Source of the DNA: JBCDCB01 sp039182735
Lineage (GTDB): Bacteria > Planctomycetota > Phycisphaerae > Phycisphaerales > UBA1924
Direction of reading: 5' to 3'
DNA length: 64,000 nucleotides
Assembly (NCBI GenBank): GCA_039182735.1
Contig: JBCDCB010000001.1
Location: forward strand, 54,767-118,766
The notes under the pieces are model-generated. The model saw only the letters and a list, made by a program, of their open reading frames with translations. It did no database searches and had not been told where the DNA came from. Of the stretch, positions 33,805-43,139 are shown one piece after another. A program made the translations under genes and the position numbers. Position 1 is the first letter of the stretch. The number at the start of each line of letters is the position of its first letter.

Positions 33805-35298
33805 TCACTGCACGCCCGGGTCGCCCTCGCCGTAGCCGAGCTCCGCCAGCGCACGCTCCCGCCCGATGCCCAGCTCCACCTTCCGGCTTGCCGCGCTCAG
33901 GCGTTCGTTCTCGTCCACCGGCAGCGGGTCGGGCCACGCCAGACGCACACCGCGATCCGCGCGCTCCGTCCGCAGCACACCCGCGACGTCCAGCGCCTGC
34001 AGGATCAACTCGCACACACGCGTGATCCCGCGCCCGTACGCCACCCGCTTGCGCTCCGTCTTCGCCAGGATCCCGCTCATCGTCACACGCAGCGCGTTCT
34101 CGGATGACAGGTGCCCGAGCCGCTCGCGCACCACACCGATCGCCGCCGGCGAGACCGCCGACGTCTTGTCCAGCGCGTCGCGCAGCTCCTCGATGTGCGC
34201 ACCCTCGCTCGGCGCGTGCGCATCCCCGCCGATCGTGTGGATCGACGCATCAAGATTGTCCGTCGCGAAGACCTGACCCGGGCCCACCGGCATCTCGGCG
34301 AACCCTTCCAGACCCTTCGCCAGGTACATCTGGAACGACTGCAACGTCACCCGGTGCGCCCGATCCGACAGCCGCGTGTTCAGCTCGTCCTGCAGCGGGA
34401 TCAGCGGCTCAACATCGCTCAACCCCTCGTACTCAAACGGCTGGCTCCCGTTCTGCACGTGCACCACCGGCAGCACGCCAAGCCGGTTCACCCGGCCCTC
34501 GTGCAGCGCACCATCGACATACGTCTCGATCGCGCTCGCGCTCAGCACCTCGACCACCTCGCGCTCCGCGCGCCGCGCCTCCTCATCGCCATCGAGCGCG
34601 TGTTCCGTGCGCACCGACCGCGTGATGAACGCGTCCATCTCTCGGTAGTCACCCGGGTTCACCATCGGCACGCCGCGCGTCGGCTCGATCGCCTCCACAC
34701 GCACCAGCCGCGCCAGCTCCACCGCGCTCTCGACCGACACCGACCCGCTCGACGCCAGCGCGTGCGCCGCGTCGAACATCGCCTCGGCGTACACACGCAG
34801 ATCGACGTACCCGTGCACGCCGCCCAGGAGCGCCGCGTCCTGGAACAGACCGATCCCGCCGCTCGCCTCGAGCGCCGCGTCCAGCACGCGCTCGATCGTG
34901 TCACGTGTCTGCGGATCCTCCGCCGTGCTCAGCACCATCACCGGCTTGCCGAAGACGAAGTCCACCAGCGTGTCGATCCGCCACGCGATGTCGTTCTCGA
35001 TCACGACTTCCGGCTTGCCCGCGCGATCATCAACGCCCACCCGCCGCGCCGGGATCCGCAACCGCGCCGGCAAGCCGCGTTCCTGCGCCAAGCGGTACTC
35101 ACGACCCGCGCTCGCGCCGCTCCCGAACCGCTTCGATCGCCCCAGCCCCACGCCCGTGCGATCCACCGCGTCGTTGCGGTAGTACGACCACAGCCGCTCC
35201 AGCCTCGGCACACGATGCGACGCGTGCTCCGCCAGCAGATGCGACAGCAGCGCCGCGTCCAGCCCAAGCTCTTCAAACGCTTCGAGTTCGTACGCCAC
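33805..35298 (-). CDS. phage portal protein (SPP1 gp6-like)
   Basis: 497 residues. Visible: the N-terminal clip-type region, VDFVFGKPVMVLSTAED around residue 105, and the central acidic helix, plus QDELNTRLSDRAHRVTLQSFQMYLAKGLEG near residue 305, typical of portal proteins of the SPP1 gp6 type. Twelve copies form the DNA channel of the head. The gene opens the phage-type cluster; upstream is 250 bases of mostly gene-free DNA with a terminator for the preceding operon. Confidence 0.85.
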   Translation of the reverse strand: MAYELEAFEELGLDAALLSHLLAEHASHRVPRLERLWSYYRNDAVDRTGVGLGRSKRFGSGASAGREYRLAQERGLPARLRIPARRVGVDDRAGKPEVVIENDIAWRIDTLVDFVFGKPVMVLSTAEDPQTRDTIERVLDAALEASGGIGLFQDAALLGGVHGYVDLRVYAEAMFDAAHALASSGSVSVESAVELARLVRVEAIEPTRGVPMVNPGDYREMDAFITRSVRTEHALDGDEEARRAEREVVEVLSASAIETYVDGALHEGRVNRLGVLPVVHVQNGSQPFEYEGLSDVEPLIPLQDELNTRLSDRAHRVTLQSFQMYLAKGLEGFAEMPVGPGQVFATDNLDASIHTIGGDAHAPSEGAHIEELRDALDKTSAVSPAAIGVVRERLGHLSSENALRVTMSGILAKTERKRVAYGRGITRVCELILQALDVAGVLRTERADRGVRLAWPDPLPVDENERLSAASRKVELGIGRERALAELGYGEGDPGVQ

Positions 35299-35436
35299 GG
35301 CGTGCCGCTCCGGGTGTCGCCGGCCCGCGTTCAGCGTTCACACGCCGAACCACGCGAGCCTCCACCCTTGGCCGGCCGTCCACCCTCCGTGCGCACACCG
35401 CGCGCCGCGAGCGCGCACGACCACACGCACCGCGCA

Positions 35437-35482
35437 CGAGAAACCCCCGCCGGGCAGCACCAGCGGGGGCGAAGTTTTCTCG
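35437..35482 (-). terminator. terminator between the PP2C operon and the portal gene
   Basis: CCCCCGC and GCGGGGG (35444-35469) enclose a 12-base loop, extended by CGAGAAA / TTTTCTCG outside. On the minus strand it is followed by TTTCTCG. It sits downstream of the genes ending at 35548. The rest of the gap 35299-35547 holds no feature seen. Confidence 0.65.
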
Positions 35483-35547
35483 AGTTGTTCAGAGAACGCG
35501 CGTCATGCAGGCCGGCGCGTGCGCACAGTCAGCAAGACAGCCAAGGA

Positions 35548-36306
35548 CTATTCTGAATCGCCCTCAATGAAAGCCATCGCTGGACCAGTCTTCGCCCACA
35601 CGGACATCACCAGACTTATCGTCGACTCTTCGCTCATCCCAATCGCAAGTATGCTCGCCCTCGCCAACGCTTGAACACCTAGCAAGGCCGCCATTACCGA
35701 CAAGGACCTCGGCGGCCTATACCGATGCGCAAAGATGATGCCCATATCGCCGTGAGCAAGGCCCGAAAGGGGTTTGTAGATGCTGCCATATAGATCAGAT
35801 GATCCAGTGGGCAATTGCTCCTGAGCAACAAAGCTCTCAAACAACGATTTAGCGCTGGGCATTTTCTCGACTTTGCCGATCGCTTCGAGCACACTCTCTC
35901 GCTGCGCCTTGACCTTGGCTGCGTAATCGGCCATTTCAGGATTCTCCACAAGGGCCCTGTTCGCCCAACGTATGTGTTCTTGCGCAGTTGCAGCCCTCAG
36001 AGAATCCCAGCGTTCTTCTGAAGAGGCACACCACCAAAGGCGAACCGACAACTCGACCTGCGCACGCGCAAGGATGGCGGCTTCTCTCCAATGACCTACC
36101 TGCCCGTTTAGTTTGATCGAGCTGATCAAACTCGCACTGAATTCAAGAGCCCGGTCGAACACAGCAGCCATAAGTGTGCCGTCGTGCTGCTCATCAACCT
36201 CTTTCATGACGCGAGCGCGCAGCGAGATCATCGCGTCGTCGAGATCGCACACAATTTGCGACCACGCGTCTTGTGCCCTTTGTTCAGACGAATCTACTTC
36301 GATCAT
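35548..36306 (-). CDS. DUF5677-like protein coupled to the PP2C phosphatase
   Basis: 252 residues from the ATG at 36306, which overlaps the PP2C stop (ATGA). The sequence is helical, with the DUF5677-like pattern of two helical bundles (RAQVELSVRLWWCASS and GLAHGDMGIIFAHRYRPPRSL). Lower GC than the neighbours (Ile/Ser/Asn-rich) suggests a recent acquisition, which is odd for a translationally coupled gene. Function unknown. Confidence 0.58.
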   Translation of the reverse strand: MIEVDSSEQRAQDAWSQIVCDLDDAMISLRARVMKEVDEQHDGTLMAAVFDRALEFSASLISSIKLNGQVGHWREAAILARAQVELSVRLWWCASSEERWDSLRAATAQEHIRWANRALVENPEMADYAAKVKAQRESVLEAIGKVEKMPSAKSLFESFVAQEQLPTGSSDLYGSIYKPLSGLAHGDMGIIFAHRYRPPRSLSVMAALLGVQALARASILAIGMSEESTISLVMSVWAKTGPAMAFIEGDSE

Positions 36307-37949
36307 TCGACAACTCCCCGCTTTACCACCACCAGCGTCAGGTCGTCGCTCCCCGGCGCGAGCCCGGTGAACGTCCGCACCTTCCACACGAGTTGATCGA
36401 TCAGCTGACGCGCATCCGCGCCCGGGTGCGTGCGCACGATCACCTGCCACGCCTCTCGCAAGCGCTGGCGCCCGAAGAGCTCACCATTAAAGTCGGCCGC
36501 CTCAACCAAGCCGTCCGTGTACGCAAGCAGGATGTCCCCCGCGCCGAGTTCGCACACGCCCGACTCGTACTCGTGCGTCATGTCGATGCCCAGCACCGTA
36601 CCGCCGGCGTGCAACTCTTCAAGCTCGCCATTCGCGCGCAGCACGATCGGCGCTTCGTGCCCCGCGTTGCAATAGGTGAACCGCCCGCTCGCCGGGTCGA
36701 GCACGCCGTAGAAGAGCGTCACGAACTCGCTGCTGAGCGTCTCGCGCGTGAGGTTGGCGTTCGCGCGCCCGACGACCTCGTGCACGTGGTACACGTCCTG
36801 CGCGTGCGCGCGCAGGAAAGCGCGCGCGCTCGCCATCAGCAGCGCCGCCGGCACGCCCTTGCCCACCACGTCGCCGATCGCCACGCCCACGCTGCCGCCG
36901 AGCTCGATGAAGTCGAAAAGGTCGCCGCCGAGCTCGAACGACGGGATCCACCGCGCCGCGATGTCGAACCCGGGCACCTCGGGCGGCTCCGGGAGCATCC
37001 GGCGCTGCACATCGCCCTCGAGCGCCAGCTGGCGCTGCGTCCGCCGGTGCGCGCGCTCCGACTCGAGCAGCTGCGCCGACACGATCGACGCGCTCGCCAG
37101 CTCGCCGATCGTCTGCAGCAGCGCCTGCTCGCCCGTGTCGAGCTCGATCGGCTGCTTCGTGTACAGACGCATCACGCCGATCGGGCGGCCTCGGAACGTC
37201 AAACCGGTGGACACCATGCCGACGAGTCCCTCGCGCGCCAGCTCGTCGAGCATCAGCGCCTGCCCGTCGCGGTGCAGGTCCTCGATCTTCACCACCTCGC
37301 CGACGAGCGCGCGCCGATCCACCGTCTTGCCCAGCGGCAACACCTCGAAGTTTTCGACAAACGAATCCGACACCCCGCGCTGCGCATGCAGGCGCAGCTC
37401 GCGCGCGTCCTCATCGACCAGGTGCACCGTGCCAGCATCGGCGCGCAGCACCTCCACCGCTGACCCCAGGGCCAGCCCCAGGATCTCGCTCGTGTCGTTC
37501 GTCGCCACCAGCAGCGAACTCAGCGCAAAGAGCACGCCCAGCTCCGCGTGCCGATGCTCCAGCTCCACCTCGTGCTGGCACAGCTCGTTTACCGCGTGCG
37601 CCAGCAGGCGCACGCTCTCGTGCAACTGCGTGCCGCGCTTGTCGCGTTCGATCGTGAGCGCCCCGATCGCCACGCCGTCCACCGTGATCGGCTCGACCAG
37701 CGGGCCCTTCCCCGTCGGCGTGCCCGCGGCGCGCCCGTTGAGCAGCGCGATCGTGCAGCGCACGTCTTCGCTCGCGCCGTCGGCCTCGTGCACCGTCCAC
37801 GGCGGGATCGCCACGCTCCGAGAGATCCGCTGCCCCTCCGCCGTCCGCAGCTCGACGCGCACCCCCGTCATGCTCGTCAGCGCATCGCACAGCGCCGCCA
37901 GCGAGGCATCGGTCAGGAAGTCGGTGATGGTGCGCAACCGGTTCGACAC
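36303..37949 (-). CDS. GAF-domain PP2C-type (SpoIIE) serine phosphatase
   Basis: About 548 residues from a GTG at 37949; a GTG at 37976 is also possible, next to the upstream stop. Residues about 140-300 are a GAF-type sensory domain (SEILGLALGSAVEVLRADAGTVHLV). The catalytic part has the SpoIIE/RsbU PP2C signature: GGDLFDFIELGGSVGVAIGDVVGKG (two metal-binding Asp) and YTDGLVEA, ending SDDLTLVVV. It would dephosphorylate an anti-sigma factor antagonist in a partner-switching pathway. No RsbV/RsbW gene is adjacent. Confidence 0.86.
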   Translation of the reverse strand: MSNRLRTITDFLTDASLAALCDALTSMTGVRVELRTAEGQRISRSVAIPPWTVHEADGASEDVRCTIALLNGRAAGTPTGKGPLVEPITVDGVAIGALTIERDKRGTQLHESVRLLAHAVNELCQHEVELEHRHAELGVLFALSSLLVATNDTSEILGLALGSAVEVLRADAGTVHLVDEDARELRLHAQRGVSDSFVENFEVLPLGKTVDRRALVGEVVKIEDLHRDGQALMLDELAREGLVGMVSTGLTFRGRPIGVMRLYTKQPIELDTGEQALLQTIGELASASIVSAQLLESERAHRRTQRQLALEGDVQRRMLPEPPEVPGFDIAARWIPSFELGGDLFDFIELGGSVGVAIGDVVGKGVPAALLMASARAFLRAHAQDVYHVHEVVGRANANLTRETLSSEFVTLFYGVLDPASGRFTYCNAGHEAPIVLRANGELEELHAGGTVLGIDMTHEYESGVCELGAGDILLAYTDGLVEAADFNGELFGRQRLREAWQVIVRTHPGADARQLIDQLVWKVRTFTGLAPGSDDLTLVVVKRGVVE

Positions 37950-37977
37950 GGGCCGAGTGTAGACCGCTCGTCCCACC

Positions 37978-39675
37978 CTACTCGTCCGTGTCTTGTTCCG
38001 CGTCGTCGAGCCACAGCGTCCGGACGAGTTCGATCAGCGCCTTGCGTTCGCCGCCCGTTGCGTCATCGATCCGCTCCAGCGCCGCGAACCCATCGAGCAC
38101 GTCCGCCCGGTTCTCGTGCTGGAACCCCAGGTACGCCAGTAGCAACGCCGCGTCGCGTCCGATCTCGGTGTCGCGCGAGGTCTTGCCGCGCAGCTGCGTC
38201 CGCACACGCTCCAAACGCTCGGCCCGCGGGAGCAGGCGTTCCTCGTATCGCTGCGTGAGCAGCTCTGGGTACGCCGTGAAGAGATTGCGAAGGTTCGACG
38301 CCGCCGATCGGTACATCCCCGCGCCGAGCTGCGCGTGGATCCGCCCCGCCGCCGCCATCGCGTCGCCCGGACGCCCGCGCAGCGCCGCGCTGAACCGCTC
38401 CTCCGCCGTGAACCACTTGCGCTCGGCCAGCGCCTCCTCGCCCGCGCGCATGTTCGCGCCGTACACGCCCGTCTCGGTGTCGAGGTACAGATGCTCCAGG
38501 CGACGACGATTCTCCTCGTCGAGCAGTTCGTTCGCCTCCTCCAACACCCGCTCGAACTCCGCGTCGCTCGGCTCACCCTCGGGATCGGTCTCCAGGTCGT
38601 CCGCGCCGGGCATCACGGGCACGACGCCCTGCAGCAGCATCGACCGGATCCGATCGAGCGACGTCTCCACCGCGTCCGCTGAACCCGCATCCGCGCCCTC
38701 GCCGACTCGGCTGCCGGCGCCCGCCTCGTTCACCGCGCCCGCCGGCCTCGGCGTCACCGGCGCACCCACCGGGCCGCCCCCCACGCGCTCGCCCAGCGTA
38801 TCCGAACCGACACGCTCACCCGTCCGATCCAACCCGATGCGCAGATCGTTCACCACCCGCTCATGCGGCGTCAGCACGCGCGCCTCGCTCTCGCCCGCAA
38901 CGCTAAACCCCTCGCCCTCCTCCGACGCGCCCGCCGCGTCGGCGCGATCGAGCTGCCACTGGTACGCGCCCATCGCGGTGCTGTCGATCGGCAGCGAGCG
39001 CAGCCCCATCAAGCCCGAAGCCGTCAGCATCAGCGGCTCGCCCCGCGCGCGTGGGTCGAACCCCATGAGCGCCGGGCTGTTCGCCAGCCCCAGGTTGCTC
39101 GCCGACGCCGATCGCAGCGTCCCCGGGATCGCGTCCGTCCGGTCGATCTCCGCTTCGATCAGGTCGCCCTGCCCGACCACCCGCGCCTGCGCGCCCGTGC
39201 CGGGTCGGCGGAGCACCAGCCCGCTGCTCGGCGACTGCGTCTGCCCGTACAGCGGGTTGTTCAGCGTGTTCTGCACCGAGGTCAGCCCGCGCAGGTTCCG
39301 CGTCGCGAGACCCGAGTAGACGATGTCCGCCGCCGACGTCGAATCCCGCTCGAACTGATAGAACTCCGCCCGGCTGTCATTCAGCTCGCCCGCGAAGTCG
39401 TCCGTCGCGAAATATCCCACCTCGCCGCGGAACGACCGCCCGAACCGCGCGTTGCCCGTCACCACCGCGTTGCGGAACGACAGATCGTTGTTCAGCGTCG
39501 GCAGCAGCGGCTGGATCACGCTCTGTCCGCGCGTGTTCAGGCCGCCCGAGCCCTGCTGCAGGTTGGCGTCGAGCGCCCGACCCGCGCCGAGCGCGTTCTG
39601 ACCCATCGCCGGCGAGGCCGATCCGACCGCCGCCAGCAGCACGCAGACCATTTTGCAAGTGCGTCCCATCACCAT
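37978..39675 (-). CDS. secreted protein with TPR-like C-terminal region
   Basis: 565 residues from the ATG at 39675, which follows GGGAG; signal peptide MVMGRTCKMVCVLLAAVG cleaved near MGQ. Residues 40-250 are Gly/Ser/Asn-rich with repeated RFGRSFRGEVGYF-type strands. A Gly/Ala/Pro-rich linker (about 280-350) precedes a helical region with one clear TPR pair (AERKWFTAEERFSAALRGRPGD). Planctomycete-type exported protein of unknown role. Confidence 0.66.
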   Translation of the reverse strand: MVMGRTCKMVCVLLAAVGSASPAMGQNALGAGRALDANLQQGSGGLNTRGQSVIQPLLPTLNNDLSFRNAVVTGNARFGRSFRGEVGYFATDDFAGELNDSRAEFYQFERDSTSAADIVYSGLATRNLRGLTSVQNTLNNPLYGQTQSPSSGLVLRRPGTGAQARVVGQGDLIEAEIDRTDAIPGTLRSASASNLGLANSPALMGFDPRARGEPLMLTASGLMGLRSLPIDSTAMGAYQWQLDRADAAGASEEGEGFSVAGESEARVLTPHERVVNDLRIGLDRTGERVGSDTLGERVGGGPVGAPVTPRPAGAVNEAGAGSRVGEGADAGSADAVETSLDRIRSMLLQGVVPVMPGADDLETDPEGEPSDAEFERVLEEANELLDEENRRRLEHLYLDTETGVYGANMRAGEEALAERKWFTAEERFSAALRGRPGDAMAAAGRIHAQLGAGMYRSAASNLRNLFTAYPELLTQRYEERLLPRAERLERVRTQLRGKTSRDTEIGRDAALLLAYLGFQHENRADVLDGFAALERIDDATGGERKALIELVRTLWLDDAEQDTDE

Positions 39676-39761
39676 CACATCGGCTCCCTGTGCCGCCACC
39701 TTTGGCCGCTCGGGATCCTACGAACGCGACGGGCTCCGGGTTCTGAACGACCCGGCGACCC

Positions 39762-40754
39762 TCAGGTCAGCAGTTCGCGGTTGACGGGCACGCTCAGCGG
39801 CTCCGCCGTCTCGTCGAGCGTCTCCTGATCCGGCACGACCAGGAAGAAGACCAGGCCCGCCGCCTCGTCCTTCCACACCGCGAGGGTGTGACCGGCCTTC
39901 GAGCACGTCCGCGTGTGGCACGTCCCGGGCTTCAGCGTGCAGCTGTCCATCCCTTCCGTCTCCGCCACAAAGAGCGAGATCGCCCCGTTCGACGGATCCG
40001 ACGAGGTGTAAATCAGGTGCACCGAGCGGCTCGTGCCCGGCACCATGCACGGGCCCAGCCCGCTGAACTCGTACCCGAGCGACGAGAGCGAGTCCATCTT
40101 CGAGCTGATGTGCTGCTGCAGCATCTCGACCGAGGGCACGCTCGGGAGCACCTCGACCGCCATCGTGATCGCCGACGCCTTGTCCTGCGCCACAAACTTG
40201 CGATCGAAGTGATCCTCGTACATGTTGCACCGGTCGTGCTCGCCGGCGACAAAGCTCACCAGCCTCGCCGCGTTCTGGCTGGGCGCCGATGAATCGTCGA
40301 TTTCGAAGAACTCGTCGCCCGCCCCCGTTGCTTGTGCTGAGTTGCCGGCGAGCTGCTGCCCACCGCCCCGGGGCCCGGGCTGGTTGGTCGAGATGACCCC
40401 GACAAGCGCCACCGCCGCCGCGATCGCGCCGACGGCCGCCGCCCGCGCCCAGAAGGACGTGCTGCGTGTGTCAGAGCCGGCGACGCGGACGACGTCCGCC
40501 GCCCCGTCGCTTTCGTCCCGCATTACCGCGAGGACAGACGAACGCAGGCCCGCGGGCACCTCGACGCCGCTCATCGAGCGGGCGACCGAGCCGCGGAGCC
40601 CCTGCTCGAACGCCACGCGTCGGTCGCGCTGCGGGTCCGAATCGGCGAGGGCCTCGAACGCGTCACGCTGCTCGGGCGTCATCTCGCCGTCCGCCGCCGC
40701 ACGGATCACCGCGCCTCGGCTCACTGGGTTGTTGTGTTCATTCGAAGCGGTCAT
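39762..40754 (-). CDS. anti-sigma factor with one membrane helix
   Basis: 330 residues; start ATG at 40754 (GTG at 40766 alternative). The N-terminal 90 residues have the pattern of zinc-free anti-sigma domains (GEMTPEQRDAFEALADSDPQ, DRRVAFEQGL, then a Ser/Arg stretch). One membrane helix (AAAVGAIAAAVALVGVIS) and a periplasmic C-terminus with four Cys (CNMYEDH, CTLKPGTCHTRTC) follow. It lies 60 bases downstream of an ECF sigma gene, so it is likely the cognate inhibitor. Confidence 0.8.
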   Translation of the reverse strand: MTASNEHNNPVSRGAVIRAAADGEMTPEQRDAFEALADSDPQRDRRVAFEQGLRGSVARSMSGVEVPAGLRSSVLAVMRDESDGAADVVRVAGSDTRSTSFWARAAAVGAIAAAVALVGVISTNQPGPRGGGQQLAGNSAQATGAGDEFFEIDDSSAPSQNAARLVSFVAGEHDRCNMYEDHFDRKFVAQDKASAITMAVEVLPSVPSVEMLQQHISSKMDSLSSLGYEFSGLGPCMVPGTSRSVHLIYTSSDPSNGAISLFVAETEGMDSCTLKPGTCHTRTCSKAGHTLAVWKDEAAGLVFFLVVPDQETLDETAEPLSVPVNRELLT

Positions 40755-40814
40755 TGCCTTCGCCACCCTGCAAACGGTTGTCTGATCGCCGGTTCTCGGA
40801 CCGGCACCCCCCGG

Positions 40815-41399
40815 TCACGCCGTCTCCTTCGACCCCGTCGGAGACTCTCGGCCTTCGCCCGACCAACCCCGCTCCCGGGCGAACTCTTCCAACGAATCCG
40901 ACAGTTGTTTCCGCGCCCGGTGCAACCTCGACATGATCGTCCCGATCGGCACATCCATGATCTGCGCGATCTCCCGGTACTTCATCCCCTCCACGCCCCA
41001 CAGCAGCAGCACCTCCCGGTGCTCCGGGCTCAGCGCCTCGATCGCCTGCTTGATCTCCCCGTCCACGTGCTCCCAGTCCAGGCTGGAAAGGTCCCACGCC
41101 GGCGGCGCCTCGTCCGGGGGCGTCTCACGCTCGTCCGCCTCGTAGAACTCCTCGACCGCCATCGGCCCACGGGCCTCGCGCTTCGCCTTGCTGTAGAACA
41201 CGTTGTGCAGAATCGTGAAGAGCCAGGAGCGCATGCCCCCGCCCTTCTCCTCGAACCGCGCCGACGCACGGATCGCACGCAGGTATGTCTCCTGCACCAG
41301 GTCCGACGCACCGTCCGGGTGCTTGGCCAGCTGCATCGCCATCCGATACACGGCGTCCATGTGCTCGATCGCGAGTTGTTCGAACGTCGCTCGATCCAT
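40815..41399 (-). CDS. ECF RNA polymerase sigma factor
   Basis: 194 residues from the ATG at 41399. Region 2 has DGASDLVQETYLRAIRASARF and GMRSWLFTILHNVFYSKAKRE (DNA-melting and -10 recognition); region 4 has LSPEHREVLLLWGVEGMKYREIAQIMDVPIGTIMSRL (helix-turn-helix, -35 recognition). It directs transcription to specific extracytoplasmic-response promoters. The anti-sigma gene follows in the same direction. A Ser-rich tail ends it. Confidence 0.92.
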   Translation of the reverse strand: MDRATFEQLAIEHMDAVYRMAMQLAKHPDGASDLVQETYLRAIRASARFEEKGGGMRSWLFTILHNVFYSKAKREARGPMAVEEFYEADERETPPDEAPPAWDLSSLDWEHVDGEIKQAIEALSPEHREVLLLWGVEGMKYREIAQIMDVPIGTIMSRLHRARKQLSDSLEEFARERGWSGEGRESPTGSKETA

Positions 41400-41479
41400 G
41401 CGCAGATCCACCCCCGGCGCCGGGCGTGCACCGACGCAACGACCCACAGCATAAGCGCCTTCAACCGCTCGCGACGCTC

Positions 41480-42058
41480 TTACGGCGCGCCGTCGCTCAG
41501 ACGCGACACCGCTTCCTGCAAGCCGCCGCCGTCCGGCGCGAAGAACATCCCGCTCAGCGCCTCCACCGTCTGCATGAACTGCAGCATCGAATCCAGACGC
41601 TCGTTGTGGCCCTTCGTCGCCTCGTCGCGACCCTTCTGCGTCAGATCACGGATCTCGAACAACGCCTGCACCACCGGGTCGATCTCACGCTTCTTCCGCT
41701 CGCTCGCGATCGTGCGGAACATCGCCCACACGTCCGACTCCGCGAAGAAGTACTCCTTCCGATCCCCCGGCTTGTGCGTCCGCTTGATGATGCCCCAGTC
41801 CTGCAACGCGCGCAGCGACATCGACGCGTTCCCGCGCGAAATCTGCAATCGCGCCATCACGTCGTCCGTGCACAGCGACAGGCCCGTGATGTACAGCAGC
41901 GCGTGCACCTCGGCCATCGTCCGGCTGATCCCCCACGCGCTGCCCATCTGGCCCCACGTCTGGATGTACCGGTCCTGCGCCTCACGCACCGAGTCCGGCA
42001 CGCCCGCGAACGGATCGCCCGCCGCCGCCTCGCTCGGGTTGGATGCCTGCTTGCCCAT
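41480..42058 (-). CDS. GbsR/MarR-family transcriptional regulator
   Basis: 192 residues. Winged-helix domain: TDDVMARLQISRGNASMSLRALQDWGIIKRTHKPGDRKEYF, the GbsR-type pattern (GNASMSLRxLxxWG), followed by a helical dimerisation region. GbsR-type members regulate glycine betaine or osmotic genes, but no such gene is next to it. It lies between the ECF sigma gene and ubiA, all leftward. Confidence 0.82.
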   Translation of the reverse strand: MGKQASNPSEAAAGDPFAGVPDSVREAQDRYIQTWGQMGSAWGISRTMAEVHALLYITGLSLCTDDVMARLQISRGNASMSLRALQDWGIIKRTHKPGDRKEYFFAESDVWAMFRTIASERKKREIDPVVQALFEIRDLTQKGRDEATKGHNERLDSMLQFMQTVEALSGMFFAPDGGGLQEAVSRLSDGAP

Positions 42059-42104
42059 CTCAACAGGACGATACCGCCCCCCTCACCCCCGGACCCGACC
42101 CTTT

Positions 42105-43022
42105 CTAAACAAGGAGATCCAACACCCCCGCCGCGCCCAGCAGCACGCTCACCACCCCATTCACCGTGAAGAACGCCATCGGCAACCCCGCCAGCCCGCG
42201 CCTCGCCAGCACCACATGCTCGTAGATCAGCAAGCCGCCGACACCCAGCGTCGCGCACGCGACCACCGCCCCGAACCGCGGCTCCAGCACGTTCGCCCAG
42301 CACAGCAGCCCGAACGCCCCCGCGTGCATCGCTCGGCTCGTCCAGAGCGACCCCTTCCAACCCAGCGCCGCCGGGATCGATCGCAGCCCCTTCTCCCGAT
42401 CGAACTCCAGGTCCTGCAACGCGTACGCCACGTCGAACCCCGCCACCCACAGCAGCACGAACCCCGCGATCGCCAGCACCGCGCGCGCGCCGGGTTCGAG
42501 CGTCCACAGCATCTCCGGCCGCACCGCGATCACCGCCGCCACCGGGCTCACCGCCAGCGCCCCGCCCAAAAAGACGTGGCACAACGCCGTGAACCGCTTC
42601 GTATATGAGTAGAGCGCGATCCACCCCAGCACCGGCAGCGACAGCACCAGCGGCCAGGGGTTCTCGAAGAACAACCAGAACCCCGCGCACACCAGCGCAA
42701 AGAACCCCGCGCAGCCGAGCGCGATGAGCCACCCCTGTTGTTTCCCCAGCCGGCCTGAGGCAAAGACCCGACCCGCCGTCCGCGGGTTCTCCGCGTCGAT
42801 CCCGGCGTCCGCCAGCCGATTGACCAGCATCGCCCACGTCCGCGCCAGCACCATGCACGCCACGATCAGCCCCAGCACCCCGGCGACGAACCCCGCGGAC
42901 GCCCCCGCCGGCACCGCCATCGCCCCCGCGAGGATCGCGAAGGGCATCGCGAAGACGCTGTGCGCGAGCTTGATGTCGCTGAGGGCGAGGGAGAGTGTCC
43001 GCATGACCGTGTACCCCTTCAT
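42105..43022 (-). CDS. ubiA: UbiA-family prenyltransferase
   Basis: 305 residues (ATG at 43004 is an alternative start). It is an integral membrane enzyme that attaches a prenyl chain to an aromatic acid in quinone biosynthesis. The first Asp-rich motif is NRLADAGIDAENPRTAGR (close to the NRxxDxxxDxxNPRTxxR consensus) and the second is DVAYALQDLEFDREKGLRSIP; eight or nine hydrophobic helices are visible. ubiX, which makes the partner prenyl-flavin, lies 1.3 kb away across the inserted Fic gene, supporting ubiquinone- or menaquinone-type function. Confidence 0.88.
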   Translation of the reverse strand: MKGYTVMRTLSLALSDIKLAHSVFAMPFAILAGAMAVPAGASAGFVAGVLGLIVACMVLARTWAMLVNRLADAGIDAENPRTAGRVFASGRLGKQQGWLIALGCAGFFALVCAGFWLFFENPWPLVLSLPVLGWIALYSYTKRFTALCHVFLGGALAVSPVAAVIAVRPEMLWTLEPGARAVLAIAGFVLLWVAGFDVAYALQDLEFDREKGLRSIPAALGWKGSLWTSRAMHAGAFGLLCWANVLEPRFGAVVACATLGVGGLLIYEHVVLARRGLAGLPMAFFTVNGVVSVLLGAAGVLDLLV

Positions 43023-43079
43023 CTCGTGTCACCGCGGCTGAGCACGGATTCCAACGCAGTTTTGAATTCGCAGAGCACT

Positions 43080-43107
43080 TTTAAACGATTTGGCGATATC
43101 GTTTAAA
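43080..43107. promoter_or_regulatory. AT-rich inverted repeat upstream of the fic gene
   Basis: TTTAAACGAT (43080-43089) and ATCGTTTAAA (43098-43107) are a perfect 10-base palindrome with an 8-base spacer, 33 bases before the GTG. It is the most AT-rich spot of the window and looks like an operator, perhaps bound by the C-terminal winged helix of Fic. Confidence 0.6.
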
Positions 43108-43139
43108 TTTGCCACCAGAATGCAAAGGGAGCTTTCAAA

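Larger units (their letters stand above)
29624..35298 (-). mobile_element. phage-type head gene cluster without integrase
   Basis: Eight co-oriented, closely spaced genes in phage order: portal (35298), scaffold, major capsid, two or three connector/tail-type proteins, a holin-like gene and a lipoprotein gene. No integrase, lysin, tape measure, replication or att repeat is seen on either side; the terminase is 18 kb away at 53401-54864. It may be a decayed prophage or a domesticated capsid locus. Confidence 0.6.

Noticed and set aside
29100..36400. Prophage attachment sites around the head cluster
   Set aside because: No direct repeat, tRNA gene or integrase was found at either edge by eye.
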